Assembly: GCA_021787435.1 (NCBI GenBank)
Contig: JAJYLY010000001.1
Span: 186,001-250,000, forward strand
Reading direction: 5' to 3'
Source of the DNA: Pseudomonadota bacterium
Lineage (GTDB): Bacteria > Pseudomonadota > Gammaproteobacteria > Burkholderiales > Gallionellaceae
Length of the DNA stretch: 64,000 bases
The translations under genes were made by a program, and so were the position numbers. The notes below the pieces were generated by a model. That model saw only the letters and a list, made by a program, of their open reading frames with translations, searched no databases and was not told where the DNA came from. Every line of letters starts with the position of its first letter. Positions within the stretch are counted from its first letter, which is position 1. Shown here one piece after another: positions 27,508-36,686 of the stretch.

Positions 27508-28236
27508 ATGCGCATCGGACTATTCATCACCTGCCTAGTTGACTCCATGCGCCCGGGCATCGGTTTTGCGGCAATCGAATTGCTTGAGGCCGCAGGCTGC
27601 GAAGTCGTTGTGCCAGAGCAGCAGACCTGCTGCGGCCAGCCCGGTTACAACTCCGGCGACAGCAAGATGGCCCGCGCACTCGCGCTGAAATTTCTGGCGG
27701 AGTTCGAAAGCTTAGATTACATCGTGCTGCCCTCCGGTTCCTGCGCTGGGATGATACGCGTTCACTATCCGGAGCTCTTCAAGGACGATCCTGAACAGTT
27801 AGCCAGATTCATCTCACTAGGCGCACGCACATTCGAGCTAACCGACTTCCTGCACAGGGTCGCAAAACCGGAAAAGATGCCGGGTACTTTCAAAGGCCGC
27901 CTCACCTATCACGACTCATGCTCGGGATTGCGCGAACTCGATGTGTACAAACAGCCGAGAGCCCTGCTGGCAGGAATGCCCGGTGTCATGCTGAACGAGA
28001 TGGTGGAGTCGACCACCTGCTGCGGTTTTGGCGGGACATTCTCGGTGAAGTATGGCGAGCTTTCAACGCGCATGGCCGATAACAAATGCCAGCACATAAC
28101 CGCCTCGGGAGCGGATGTAATCGCAGGCGGAGATCTGGGCTGCCTGCTCAACATAGAAGGCAGGCTTAGGCGCAATGGAGACCATGTCACCCGCGTGCTG
28201 CACATTGCGGAAATTCTAGCTGGCAAGGATACGTAA
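27508..28236 (+). CDS. lutA: lactate utilisation protein A (Fe-S oxidoreductase, CCG domains)
   Basis: A 242-residue protein with two CCG domains: TCCGQPGYNSG near residues 46-56 and TTCCGFGG near 172-179. LutA (LldE) acts with LutB and LutC in a flavin-free, iron-sulfur L-lactate oxidising complex. A CGGAG site lies 8 bp before the ATG at 27508. Its TAA overlaps the lutB ATG by one base, so the genes are coupled. The true substrate here may be a different 2-hydroxyacid, given the neighbours. Confidence 0.93.
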   Translation: MRIGLFITCLVDSMRPGIGFAAIELLEAAGCEVVVPEQQTCCGQPGYNSGDSKMARALALKFLAEFESLDYIVLPSGSCAGMIRVHYPELFKDDPEQLARFISLGARTFELTDFLHRVAKPEKMPGTFKGRLTYHDSCSGLRELDVYKQPRALLAGMPGVMLNEMVESTTCCGFGGTFSVKYGELSTRMADNKCQHITASGADVIAGGDLGCLLNIEGRLRRNGDHVTRVLHIAEILAGKDT

Positions 28237-29642
28237 TGCAGAACACCTCAGCCGATTTCAAACGCCAGGTCACCATCAAGCTTGCCGACACCAAGCTGCA
28301 GCAAGCATTGTCACGCCTGCAGTCGCGCTTCGTCGAAGGGCGCACCGCCGTGATCAGCGAGATACACGATCTCCAGGAGACGCGCGATGCGGCAGCAATG
28401 ATCCGCGATCGCGCGCTCAATAATCTCGATCACTGGCTGCTGCACTTTGAAGCACAGGCGACAAAGCGCGGTGCTGTCGTACACTGGGCTGAAACCGCAG
28501 AAGACGTGAACCGCATCGTAGCCGATATCGCCACGCTGCACGGCGTCAAGACCGCTGCCAAATCCAAGTCCATGGTGAGCGAGGAATGCGCGCTGAACGA
28601 AGCGCTTGAGCATGCTGGCGTGAAGGTTGTGGAAACGGATCTTGGCGAATACATATTGCAGCAGGCGCACGAAGCTCCCTCGCACATCGTCGCCCCCGTC
28701 GTACACAAGAACAAGGAAGAAATCTCCGACCTGTTCGAGAAGATACACCAGTTGCCGCGCAAGACCGGAATCGCCGAGCTTTGCCGCGAGGCGCGCGAAA
28801 TCCTGCGCCCCGCTTTTCTGAACGCTGACATGGGCATCTCGGGTGCCAATTTCCTGATCGCCGAAACCGGCTCCGCGCTGATCGTCACCAATGAAGGCAA
28901 TGGCAGGCTGGTGACCACGCTCCCGCGCGTGCATGTCGCGATCACCGGCATCGAAAAGGTTGTGCCCACGCTGGAAGATGTAGCCACACTGCTGCGTCTG
29001 CTTCCGCGCTCCGCGACAGGCCAGTCAATCACCAATTACGTATCCCTGCTGACCGGCACCAAAGGCGATGGGGATCCTGAAGGTCCCGAGCACTTTCACA
29101 TCGTGCTGCTAGACAACGGAAGAAGCAGCCTTCTGGGCGGCCCGATGCAAGAGATGCTGCGCTGCATACGCTGCGGCGCATGCATGAACCACTGCCCCGT
29201 CTACCAGAACATCGGCGGGCATGCCTACGGCTGGGTTTATCCCGGGCCGATGGGATCCATCCTGACACCGCTCCTGGGCGGCATGGAAAACGCACCGGAC
29301 CTACCCAATGCCTCGACTTTATGCGGCGCCTGTTCTGTCGTCTGTCCAGTCAAGATTCCGCTGCCAGATCTGCTGCGCAATCTGCGTGAAAAACAGCTGA
29401 CGCTCGGCATGAAGTCGCGCCAGGAAACCGCGCTGCTCGGCATCTGGGCATGGCTTGCGCTGCACCCCAGAATATACGCGCTGGCAACGGCTTTCATTGT
29501 GCGCTTCATGAAACTGCTTGGCGGAAGGGAAAGACTACTGCATAAGCTGCCCGGCGCATCCGGCTGGAGCGACGGACGGGATTTCCCGGCGCCACAGGGC
29601 AGGACCTTCCGCGAACTGTACCGACAGAAAAAGCAGCCATGA
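28236..29642 (+). CDS. lutB: lactate utilisation protein B (iron-sulfur subunit)
   Basis: A 468-residue protein: N-terminal LUD domain (about 70-300) with the AETGSALIVTNEGNGRL segment, then a ferredoxin-like region with CIRCGACMNHCPVY and CGACSVVCPVKIPLP binding two 4Fe-4S clusters, and a C-terminal DUF3390 tail. It is the electron-carrying core of the LutABC complex. Overlaps lutA by one base and lutC by four. Confidence 0.94.
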   Translation: MQNTSADFKRQVTIKLADTKLQQALSRLQSRFVEGRTAVISEIHDLQETRDAAAMIRDRALNNLDHWLLHFEAQATKRGAVVHWAETAEDVNRIVADIATLHGVKTAAKSKSMVSEECALNEALEHAGVKVVETDLGEYILQQAHEAPSHIVAPVVHKNKEEISDLFEKIHQLPRKTGIAELCREAREILRPAFLNADMGISGANFLIAETGSALIVTNEGNGRLVTTLPRVHVAITGIEKVVPTLEDVATLLRLLPRSATGQSITNYVSLLTGTKGDGDPEGPEHFHIVLLDNGRSSLLGGPMQEMLRCIRCGACMNHCPVYQNIGGHAYGWVYPGPMGSILTPLLGGMENAPDLPNASTLCGACSVVCPVKIPLPDLLRNLREKQLTLGMKSRQETALLGIWAWLALHPRIYALATAFIVRFMKLLGGRERLLHKLPGASGWSDGRDFPAPQGRTFRELYRQKKQP

Positions 29643-30271
29643 ACACACGAGAAAAAATACTGGCCAGGATAGCCCGCCACAAACCGGACAGCGATGCGTT
29701 GAGCCACCATCTTGCAACGCATCCTCGAGGCCCCCAGCCGCCCGTTCCTTGCGATCTAAAGAAGCACTTTGCAGAGCGCGCTAGGAAGCTCTCAAGCGAT
29801 ATTCTCGAAACGGACGATCCCGGCCAAATACCCGGTCTGCTGGCAGGCTATCTGACGCAGAAATCCCTGCCGGCAGAAGGCGTATGCTGGCCTGCGCTAG
29901 CACATCTTCCCTGGCTTGAAGCCGGCCTCGATATCGAGGTACGCCCCGCAAAAGACCGGGATATGGTGGGCATTACAGGCGCCTTTTGCGCCATCGCTGA
30001 AACCGGAACCCTGCTGCTTCTGGGCGGAGAGTTGACACCGGCTTCCACGAGCCTGTTGCCGGAAACCCATGTGGCCATCGTCCACCCCGATCGCATCGTG
30101 GCCACAATGGAAGACGCCTGGGAACTGTTGCGCCGTGAATTCAGCACACCACCAAGAACCGTTAATTTCATCTCGGGCCCATCGCGCACCGCCGATATCG
30201 AACAGACCGTGACGCTGGGCGCGCATGGGCCGTATCGTGTGCTGGTGATACTGGTTCAATCCGCAATATAA
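29639..30271 (+). CDS. lutC: lactate utilisation protein C (LUD domain)
   Basis: A 210-residue LUD-domain protein, third member of LutABC. The signatures GAFCAIAETGTLLLLGG and PETHVAIVHPDRIV are visible. It starts inside the end of lutB (ATGA overlap). Its last 16 bases overlap the end of the convergent glycerate kinase gene, so the two transcripts are complementary at their 3' ends. Confidence 0.92.
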   Translation: MNTREKILARIARHKPDSDALSHHLATHPRGPQPPVPCDLKKHFAERARKLSSDILETDDPGQIPGLLAGYLTQKSLPAEGVCWPALAHLPWLEAGLDIEVRPAKDRDMVGITGAFCAIAETGTLLLLGGELTPASTSLLPETHVAIVHPDRIVATMEDAWELLRREFSTPPRTVNFISGPSRTADIEQTVTLGAHGPYRVLVILVQSAI

Positions 30272-31527
30272 ATCGCGCGAAAATCGTTGACGTTGGTAAG
30301 TGTGGGTCCGGTCACGACCGCATCTCCCAGTGCGCCGAAGAATCCGTGTCCATCGTTGTTTTCAAGGCTTGCGGCAGCAGATATGCCCAGCGCTTCCGCT
30401 CTTGCCAGACTGTCAGGTGCAAGATAGGCGCCCGCGATTTCTTCGCTGCCATCCACTCCGTCAGTATCGCCTGCCAGCGCGTATACGCCTGGTTCACCCC
30501 GCAGACTCAATGCAAGCGAGAGCAGAAATTCGACATTGCGTCCGCCGCGCCCGTTTCCTTTTACGGTCACGGTCGTCTCGCCACCCGAGAGCAGCACGCA
30601 AGGCGGCTTGAATGGCAGGCCTCGCTTCTTCATCTGCAGCGCGATGCTACCCAGTACCTTTCCCACATCGCGCGCTTCGCCCTCGATCGCATCGCTTAAG
30701 ATATGGCAGGCTATACCCCGGCGATTTGCCACAAGAACTGCCGCTTCCAGCGCCATTTGCGGCGTTGCAATCAGTTGCGTTGTGATTTCCGGAAGCCTTG
30801 CATCGCATGGCTTAATGGATTCGCCCTCACCGCTTGTGAGCAGTGCCGTCACATGATCCGGCACGCTGATTGCGTAGCGATGCAGGATCGCAAGCGCGTC
30901 GCTGCATGTGCTCGCATCCGCTACGGTCGGACCCGATGCGATGTTGACCGGATCGTCGCCAGGCACATCCGAAATGATCAGGTTCACGACTCGGGCAGGA
31001 GAACAGGCCACAGCCAGGCGGCCGCCCTTGATCGCAGAAAGATGGCGGCGCACGCAGTTCATCTCAGAAATTGCAGCCCCGCTTTTCAGCAATTCGCGGT
31101 TGACCTGCTGCTTGTCTTCAAGGGTGATCCCATGAGCAGGCAGCGACAACAGGGATGACCCTCCGCCCGAAATCAGACACAGCACAAGATCATCTTCCGT
31201 TAAATTGGATACCCTATCCAGCATGCGCTGACTTGCGATCAGTCCCGCCTGATCCGGCACCGGGTGTGCTGCCTCAATGATCTCTATGTGCCTGCATTGC
31301 ACCGAATAACCATAACGCGTCACGACCAACCCTTCCAGCCTTGCCGAAGGCAGGCTGTCTTCAACCGCGCGCGCCATCGCAGCCGAGGCCTTGCCCGCGC
31401 CAATGACGATCAGCCTGCCCTTGGGCAGCGCTGGAACATACCGGGGAATGCAAAGCGCAGGCTGTGCTGCCGCAATGGCAGCGGCAAACATCTGCTGCAG
31501 CAATTCGCGCGGGTTCTGCTCGCCCAT
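30256..31527 (-). CDS. glycerate 2-kinase (MOFRL family)
   Basis: A 423-residue type II glycerate kinase of the GckA/TtuD group. Seen: LIVIGAGKASAAMA, LISGGGSSLL, NCVRRHLSAIKGGRL, SDVPGDDP and the C-terminal ALAGDTDGVDG motif of the MOFRL domain. It converts D-glycerate to 2-phosphoglycerate, the natural exit for the tartronate-semialdehyde and hydroxypyruvate reductases in this cluster. The start at 31527 follows the transporter stop by one base (TAAGATG). An in-frame start at 31536 would overlap the transporter gene. Confidence 0.93.
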   Translation of the reverse strand: MGEQNPRELLQQMFAAAIAAAQPALCIPRYVPALPKGRLIVIGAGKASAAMARAVEDSLPSARLEGLVVTRYGYSVQCRHIEIIEAAHPVPDQAGLIASQRMLDRVSNLTEDDLVLCLISGGGSSLLSLPAHGITLEDKQQVNRELLKSGAAISEMNCVRRHLSAIKGGRLAVACSPARVVNLIISDVPGDDPVNIASGPTVADASTCSDALAILHRYAISVPDHVTALLTSGEGESIKPCDARLPEITTQLIATPQMALEAAVLVANRRGIACHILSDAIEGEARDVGKVLGSIALQMKKRGLPFKPPCVLLSGGETTVTVKGNGRGGRNVEFLLSLALSLRGEPGVYALAGDTDGVDGSEEIAGAYLAPDSLARAEALGISAAASLENNDGHGFFGALGDAVVTGPTLTNVNDFRAIYIAD

Positions 31528-31528
31528 C

Positions 31529-32434
31529 TTATACACCGCGCATCAGCCACCACCAGACGGTGAGCGTGGCAAACGAGCAAACCAGGCCCACCGCGACCAT
31601 CAAGGTGGCAAAGGGCGGATCGAGGTCGTGTTCCGTCGCGAGTATCGCCGAGGTGATCATTGGCGGCATCGCAGCTTCGAACAGCGTGATTTGTATCGCC
31701 TGACCATGCGCGTGCAGAAAAGGTACATACAACAGAAACAGAACCAGCGGGGCCAAAACCAGCTTGAATCCCAGACCGATGGCGAGCTTTTTTCCATTGC
31801 CTGCCAGATGGCCTAGGCGCAACTGGAAGCCGACAGACAGGAGTGCCAGCGGCGCCAGAGTGTCGCCCATACGTTTCAGCACGTCGCTCATCCACTCCGG
31901 ATACGACACTGGCATCAGCAAAAGCGCAATGATGAGCGCGATGAAAGGCGGGAACAGCGCGATGCGCCTTGCCATCGCAGCGATGCTCGGCACACCCGTG
32001 GAGTAGATGCCGGCAAAAGTGATGCCCAGCGTGGAGAGCACGAGAAATGAACCCAGCTGGTCGACGATGATGCCGCTGGCAATCCCTTGATGACCGTAAT
32101 ACGCCTCTATCATCGGCAAGCCCACATAGGAAGTGTTGCTCAAGCCCCCGGTCAATATCAGCGCGCCCACAGTAGAACGCGGCCAGTTCATCCAGCGCCC
32201 AAGCATACGGAAGAACCCCGCCGACATCGCAAACAGCAGCCACCCCATTGCCGCCATCAGCCCGACATCGCCGGTAAGCTTCAATTCATGGACATAAAGG
32301 AGTGTCAGCGCGGGCAGCGAAACATGAATGATGAAACTGTTGAGCACGGCGGGCGTGTTGACCGGCATGCGCTTGTAGCGGTGCAGAAGCACGCCGGCGA
32401 TGAAACAGAAAATCAGCAGGATGAGATTGTTCAT
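31529..32434 (-). CDS. AEC-family (auxin efflux carrier fold) permease
   Basis: A 301-residue membrane protein with about ten hydrophobic segments in two inverted halves. Family features include GLSNTSYVGLPM in helix 4 and EAAMPPMITSAILA near residue 240. Bacterial AEC members include malonate and other organic acid carriers. It is translationally coupled to the glycerate kinase, so an organic acid substrate such as glycerate is a reasonable guess, not shown. Confidence 0.87.
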   Translation of the reverse strand: MNNLILLIFCFIAGVLLHRYKRMPVNTPAVLNSFIIHVSLPALTLLYVHELKLTGDVGLMAAMGWLLFAMSAGFFRMLGRWMNWPRSTVGALILTGGLSNTSYVGLPMIEAYYGHQGIASGIIVDQLGSFLVLSTLGITFAGIYSTGVPSIAAMARRIALFPPFIALIIALLLMPVSYPEWMSDVLKRMGDTLAPLALLSVGFQLRLGHLAGNGKKLAIGLGFKLVLAPLVLFLLYVPFLHAHGQAIQITLFEAAMPPMITSAILATEHDLDPPFATLMVAVGLVCSFATLTVWWWLMRGV

Positions 32435-32435
32435 T

Positions 32436-32464
32436 CCGTCAATCCCGCGCAGGCGGGAATCCAG
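32436..32464. repeat. dRS3-like palindromic repeat between thrC and the AEC gene
   Basis: A 29 bp unit with core CCCGC-GCAG-GCGGG, flanked by CGTCAAT and GAATCCAG. It matches the layout of Neisseria dRS3-type repeats (ATTCCC...GGGAAT). It fills the gap between the thrC stop and the permease start. Related units occur at 46286-46352. Confidence 0.75.
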
Positions 32465-33898
32465 CTAATGCGAAATATTCTCGCTAATAAACGCCTTCAA
32501 TGCCGCGACATCCGCATCCATCACATGGACGCGCTGCGGCAGATCCTCTATGCCTTCAAGCGCCTTCGGGCGCTCGGGTTTGCGGCCCAGCGCCTCGACG
32601 ATCGTTTCCTCGAACTTCGCAGGCAATGCGGTCTCGAGGCAGATCAGCGGCAAGCTGGGTCGACGCTGTTCCAGCCCGACTTTCAGCCCGTCTGCTGTAT
32701 GGGTGTCAATCATCACTCCGAATTCTTCCCAAAGCTCGCGTATCGTCTTAAGCCTGTCCTGGTGCAAGCTCCTACCGGATGCGAAGTTGAATTTAGCAAG
32801 CGCATGCCAGTATTCCGTTCCCCTGATGTCGAACGCGCCGCCCGCATCGACCTTGCTCCAGAGTTCACGCACCTTTTCCCCGTCGCGGCCTACCAGATCG
32901 TATACGAAACGCTCAAAGTTGGATGCCTTGGAAATATCCATCGAAGGACTGCTGGTTGCATAGGTGTGATCGGTGCCGCGTGGACGGTATGCGCCTGTTC
33001 TGAAAAATTCGTCCAGCACATCGTTTTCGTTGGTGGCAAGGATTAGCTGGCCTATCGGTAGCCCCATCATGCGCGCGATATGCCCGGCACAAATGTTACC
33101 AAAGTTGCCCGATGGCACTGAGAATGCGACCTCTTCGTCGTTGGACTTCGTCGCCGCAAAATAACCCTTGAAGTAATACACGATCTGCGCGGACACTCTT
33201 CCCCAGTTGATCGAATTGACCGTGCCTATCTTGTTGGCCGCCTTGTATGCGTGGTCGTTGGACACCGCCTTGACCATATCCTGCGCATCGTCAAACATGC
33301 CGTTGATCGCGATGTTGAAAATGTTGGGATCCTTGAGCGAATACATCTGCGCGCGCTGGAAAGCGCTCATCTTGCCGTTCGGAGACAACATGAATACGCG
33401 TATGCCGCGTTTCCCGCGCATCGCATATTCTGCTGCAGAGCCGGTATCGCCAGAGGTCGCACCCAGTATGTTGAGTTCCTGATGCTGCTTGTCCAGAGCG
33501 TATTCGAACAGGTTGCCCAGAAGCTGCATCGCCATATCCTTGAAGGCAAGCGTCGGCCCATTGGAGAGTTCGAGCAGATGCACGCCGGGAGAGAGCGTTC
33601 TTAACGGCGTGATTTGTGAAAAATCGGAATCGGCGCGACCGTAGCCGTAGACCTTCGCAGTATATGTTTTGCCTATGATGACTTTCAGGTCATCCGCAGG
33701 AATGTCTGTGACGAATTTTGAGAGCACAACAAAAGCAAGCTCCGCATAGGAAAGATTGCGCCATGCGTCGAGCTCCGCGCGCGTAACCTTAGGATATTCC
33801 TCCGGCAGATAAAGCCCGCCATCGGGCGCAAGTCCCCCGAGCAGGATTTCGGTGAACGACTTGGCGGGCGAGAGTCCGCGTGTGGAGATATATTTCAT
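32465..33898 (-). CDS. thrC: threonine synthase
   Basis: A 477-residue PLP enzyme converting O-phosphohomoserine to threonine. Seen: the N-terminal MKYISTRGLSPAKSFTEILL segment, PLP lysine in LAFKDMAMQLLG, GATSGDTGSAAEYA and SVPSGNFGNICAGHIA. Length fits the long ThrC class. It lies 5 bp after hom on the same strand, forming a threonine biosynthesis operon. A dRS3-like palindrome follows its stop and could act as a 3' end structure. Confidence 0.97.
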   Translation of the reverse strand: MKYISTRGLSPAKSFTEILLGGLAPDGGLYLPEEYPKVTRAELDAWRNLSYAELAFVVLSKFVTDIPADDLKVIIGKTYTAKVYGYGRADSDFSQITPLRTLSPGVHLLELSNGPTLAFKDMAMQLLGNLFEYALDKQHQELNILGATSGDTGSAAEYAMRGKRGIRVFMLSPNGKMSAFQRAQMYSLKDPNIFNIAINGMFDDAQDMVKAVSNDHAYKAANKIGTVNSINWGRVSAQIVYYFKGYFAATKSNDEEVAFSVPSGNFGNICAGHIARMMGLPIGQLILATNENDVLDEFFRTGAYRPRGTDHTYATSSPSMDISKASNFERFVYDLVGRDGEKVRELWSKVDAGGAFDIRGTEYWHALAKFNFASGRSLHQDRLKTIRELWEEFGVMIDTHTADGLKVGLEQRRPSLPLICLETALPAKFEETIVEALGRKPERPKALEGIEDLPQRVHVMDADVAALKAFISENISH

Positions 33899-33903
33899 CT
33901 AGT

Positions 33904-35217
33904 CTACTTTCCCAACTCTTCCATACGCAGCCTGGTCACTTTGCCGGCCACGACGCCCAGCGCTTCTATCTTCTCGATCGCAGCATTGATGCGCTTCTCG
34001 CGCGTCTGGTGGGTGAGCATGATGAGATCCGCCTGGGTTTCCCCTTCCCCCGGTTCCTTCTGGATCACCGCGTCGATCGAAATCTGCTCATCTGCCAAGA
34101 TGCGCGTGATGTCTGCCAGCACGCCGGCCTTGTCCGCAACGCGCAGGCGCAGATAGTAACTCGTGACCACTTCGCTGATCGGCAGCATCGGCAATGCGAT
34201 CATCGCATCGGGCTGGAAGGCCAAGTGCGGCACGCGGTTCTCCGGATCGGCGGTGTGCATGCGAGTGATGTCAACAAGGTCCGCGATCACTGAGCTTGCT
34301 GTAGGCTCAGCCCCGGCGCCCTTACCGTAATAGAGTGTGGCACCAACCGCATCGGCCTGCACCAGCACCGCGTTCATCGCGCCTTCCACATTTGCGATCA
34401 ATCGCTTTGCAGGGATCAGCGTCGGATGCACGCGCAACTCGACGCCATCGAGAGTGCGCTTGGTGATTCCCAGGAGCTTGATGCGGTAGCCAAGCTGCTC
34501 AGCGTATTTGATGTCCACCGCATCCAGTTTGGAGATGCCTTCGATGTAGGCTTTGTCGAACTGCACCGGAATGCCGAAAGCAAGCGATGCTAGGAGCGTG
34601 ATCTTGTGCGCGGCATCCACGCCTTCGATGTCGAAAGTCGGGTCGGCTTCCGCATAACCCAGACGTTGCGCTTCCTTCAGCACGGTATCGAATGAAAGAC
34701 CCTTGTCGCGCATCTCTGACAAAATGAAATTGGTCGTGCCGTTGATGATGCCGGCTATCCACTCGATGCGGTTCGCGGTCAACCCCTCTCGCACCGCCTT
34801 GATGATGGGGATGCCACCCGCCACTGCGGCCTCGAACCCGATCATCACGCCCTTGTCCTGCGCCGCCTTGAAAATTTCGTTGCCGTGCGTTGCGAGCAGC
34901 GCCTTGTTGGCAGTGACCACATGCTTGCCGTTTTTAATCGCCTGCAGCACCAGTTCCTTCGCTACGCCATAGCCGCCGATCAGCTCGATCACAATATCCA
35001 CTTCAGGGTCATTCACCACCGAAAAAGCGTCATTGGTCACGCGGCATGTTCCCCCGGTGATTTTTTCTGCCAGCTCCATATTCTTATCGGCAACCGCCAC
35101 GATGCGGATTGGACGCCCGGCGCGCCTCGTGATTTCCTCACTGTTACGCTGTAACACGGTGTATGTGCCTCCACCTACGGTGCCGATACCCAAGAGTCCT
35201 ACGTTGATTGGTTTCAT
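33904..35217 (-). CDS. hom: homoserine dehydrogenase
   Basis: A 437-residue NAD(P)-dependent enzyme for aspartate semialdehyde to homoserine. Seen: NAD loop VGLLGIGTVGGGT, the catalytic region GIINGTTNFILSEM, EADPTFDIEGVDAAHK, and a C-terminal ACT domain (about 355-430) for threonine feedback. It precedes thrC. The 5' side carries a tandem heptamer repeat. Confidence 0.97.
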   Translation of the reverse strand: MKPINVGLLGIGTVGGGTYTVLQRNSEEITRRAGRPIRIVAVADKNMELAEKITGGTCRVTNDAFSVVNDPEVDIVIELIGGYGVAKELVLQAIKNGKHVVTANKALLATHGNEIFKAAQDKGVMIGFEAAVAGGIPIIKAVREGLTANRIEWIAGIINGTTNFILSEMRDKGLSFDTVLKEAQRLGYAEADPTFDIEGVDAAHKITLLASLAFGIPVQFDKAYIEGISKLDAVDIKYAEQLGYRIKLLGITKRTLDGVELRVHPTLIPAKRLIANVEGAMNAVLVQADAVGATLYYGKGAGAEPTASSVIADLVDITRMHTADPENRVPHLAFQPDAMIALPMLPISEVVTSYYLRLRVADKAGVLADITRILADEQISIDAVIQKEPGEGETQADLIMLTHQTREKRINAAIEKIEALGVVAGKVTRLRMEELGK

Positions 35218-35224
35218 AAAATCA

Positions 35225-35280
35225 GTCGTTAGTCGTTAGTCGTTAGTCGTTAGTCGTTAGTCGTTAGTCGTTAGTCGGTT
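35225..35280. repeat. tandem heptamer repeat GTCGTTA
   Basis: Seven perfect copies of GTCGTTA (35225-35273) plus a partial GTCG, starting 8 bp upstream of the hom start codon. The array occupies the place where the hom ribosome site and leader should be. A copy-number change would not shift a reading frame but would change the leader length. Confidence 0.95.
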
Positions 35281-35305
35281 TTAACTACCATCTAAAGCCT
35301 AACGT

Positions 35306-36532
35306 CTAACGGCTGAATCTTTTGCGGTATTGCTCAAGAAAACGCGCGATGCGCGCGAAAGCCTCGACCAGATCGTCCACGTTCGGCAGGAATACGAGGC
35401 GCAGATGATCAGGATGTATCCAGTTGAAACCCGTGCCCTGCACCACCAGCACCTTTTCGGACTCCAAGAGTTCCAGTATGAACTGCTGGTCATTCTCTAT
35501 GGGATAGATTTTCGGGTCTAGACGCGGAAAAAGATACAGACCCGCCTTGGGCTTGACGCAGGTGATGCCGGGAATCTCGGTCAACAGCTTGTAGGCAAGA
35601 TCGCGCTGCTTGCAAAGCCTGCCCGAGGGTACCACCAAATCGGCTATGCTCTGGTAGCCACCCAACGCTGTCTGGATCGCGAACTGCCCGGGCACGTTCG
35701 AACAAAGACGCATCGACGCCAGTATCGTCAGGCCGTTGATGTAGTCCTGCGCATGTTTCTTCTCGCCTGACACCACCATCCATCCCGAACGGTAGCCGCA
35801 GGCGCGGTAATTTTTCGACAGGCCGTTTAACGTGACGAACAGCACCTCGTCGGAAAGCGAGGCGATTGAGGTGTGTGTGGCGCCATCATAGATCATCTTG
35901 TCGTATATTTCGTCAGCGAAGATGATCAGGTTATTTTCCTTCGCGATCTGCACGATCTCTTTCAGGATGTCATCCGAATACAGCGCACCCGTCGGGTTAT
36001 TCGGATTGATGATCACTATGGCGCGCGTATTCTCCGTGATCTTGGATCTCATGTCCGCAAGATCCGGATTCCATTCATTTTCCTCGTCGCACAGGTAATG
36101 GCGCGGCGTGCCGCCGGCCAGTGTGACCGCCGCCGTCCAGAGCGGATAGTCGGGCGCCGGCACCAGCACTTCGTCGCCGCTGTTCAGCAGCCCCTGCATC
36201 GCCATCACGATGAGTTCGGATGCGCCGTTGCCGATATAGATGTCGTCCAGGGTCACGCCTGAAATCTTCTTAGACTGGCAGTAGTGCATGATCGCCTTGC
36301 GCGCGGCGAACATGCCCTTGGAATCCGAATAGCCGGAGGAGTTGGGAAGATTCAGGATCACGTCCTGCTGGATTTCCTCGGGCGCCTCGAAGCCGAAAGG
36401 GGCAAGGTTGCCGATGTTCAGCTTGATAATGCGCTGCCCTTCCTCCTCCATCTGCTTGGCGCGTTCCATGACCGGCCCGCGTATGTCGTAACACACGTTG
36501 GCAAGCTTGGCAGACTTTAAGATTGGTTTCAC
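35306..36532 (-). CDS. alaA: alanine aminotransferase
   Basis: A 408-residue class I PLP aminotransferase close in motif content to E. coli AlaA: KLANVCYDIRGPVMERA at the start, NIGNLAPFGFEAPEEI, IYIGNGASELIVMAMQ, INPNNPTGALYS, FADEIYDKMIYD and the PLP lysine in NGLSKNYRACGYR. A GTG start at 36532 is chosen because it matches the AlaA N-terminus; the frame stays open upstream to 36730 through sequence unlike the family, overlapping the divergent gene at 36687. It makes alanine from pyruvate and glutamate. It is upstream of hom-thrC on the same strand. Confidence 0.93.
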   Translation of the reverse strand: MKPILKSAKLANVCYDIRGPVMERAKQMEEEGQRIIKLNIGNLAPFGFEAPEEIQQDVILNLPNSSGYSDSKGMFAARKAIMHYCQSKKISGVTLDDIYIGNGASELIVMAMQGLLNSGDEVLVPAPDYPLWTAAVTLAGGTPRHYLCDEENEWNPDLADMRSKITENTRAIVIINPNNPTGALYSDDILKEIVQIAKENNLIIFADEIYDKMIYDGATHTSIASLSDEVLFVTLNGLSKNYRACGYRSGWMVVSGEKKHAQDYINGLTILASMRLCSNVPGQFAIQTALGGYQSIADLVVPSGRLCKQRDLAYKLLTEIPGITCVKPKAGLYLFPRLDPKIYPIENDQQFILELLESEKVLVVQGTGFNWIHPDHLRLVFLPNVDDLVEAFARIARFLEQYRKRFSR

Positions 36533-36686
36533 TTGTCGTTTACTCGGGTAACGCGCGGCTTGCGCGAAAGTGTGCAATTTTACCTGTGCATCTTGCTCAC
36601 AGCAAATCGGATGCGAATCCGCGACGATTTGACGCGCATCTCGACTAGCCTCTACACTCTTTGTCACGACAAACTGCGAGGTCTTC

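Noticed and set aside
32087..33046. 319-codon frame opposite thrC and the AEC gene
   Set aside because: Crosses two real genes on the other strand and lacks any recognisable domain.
35225..35280. CRISPR-like array
   Set aside because: Seven-base units without spacers are a simple tandem repeat; no cas genes anywhere in the window.
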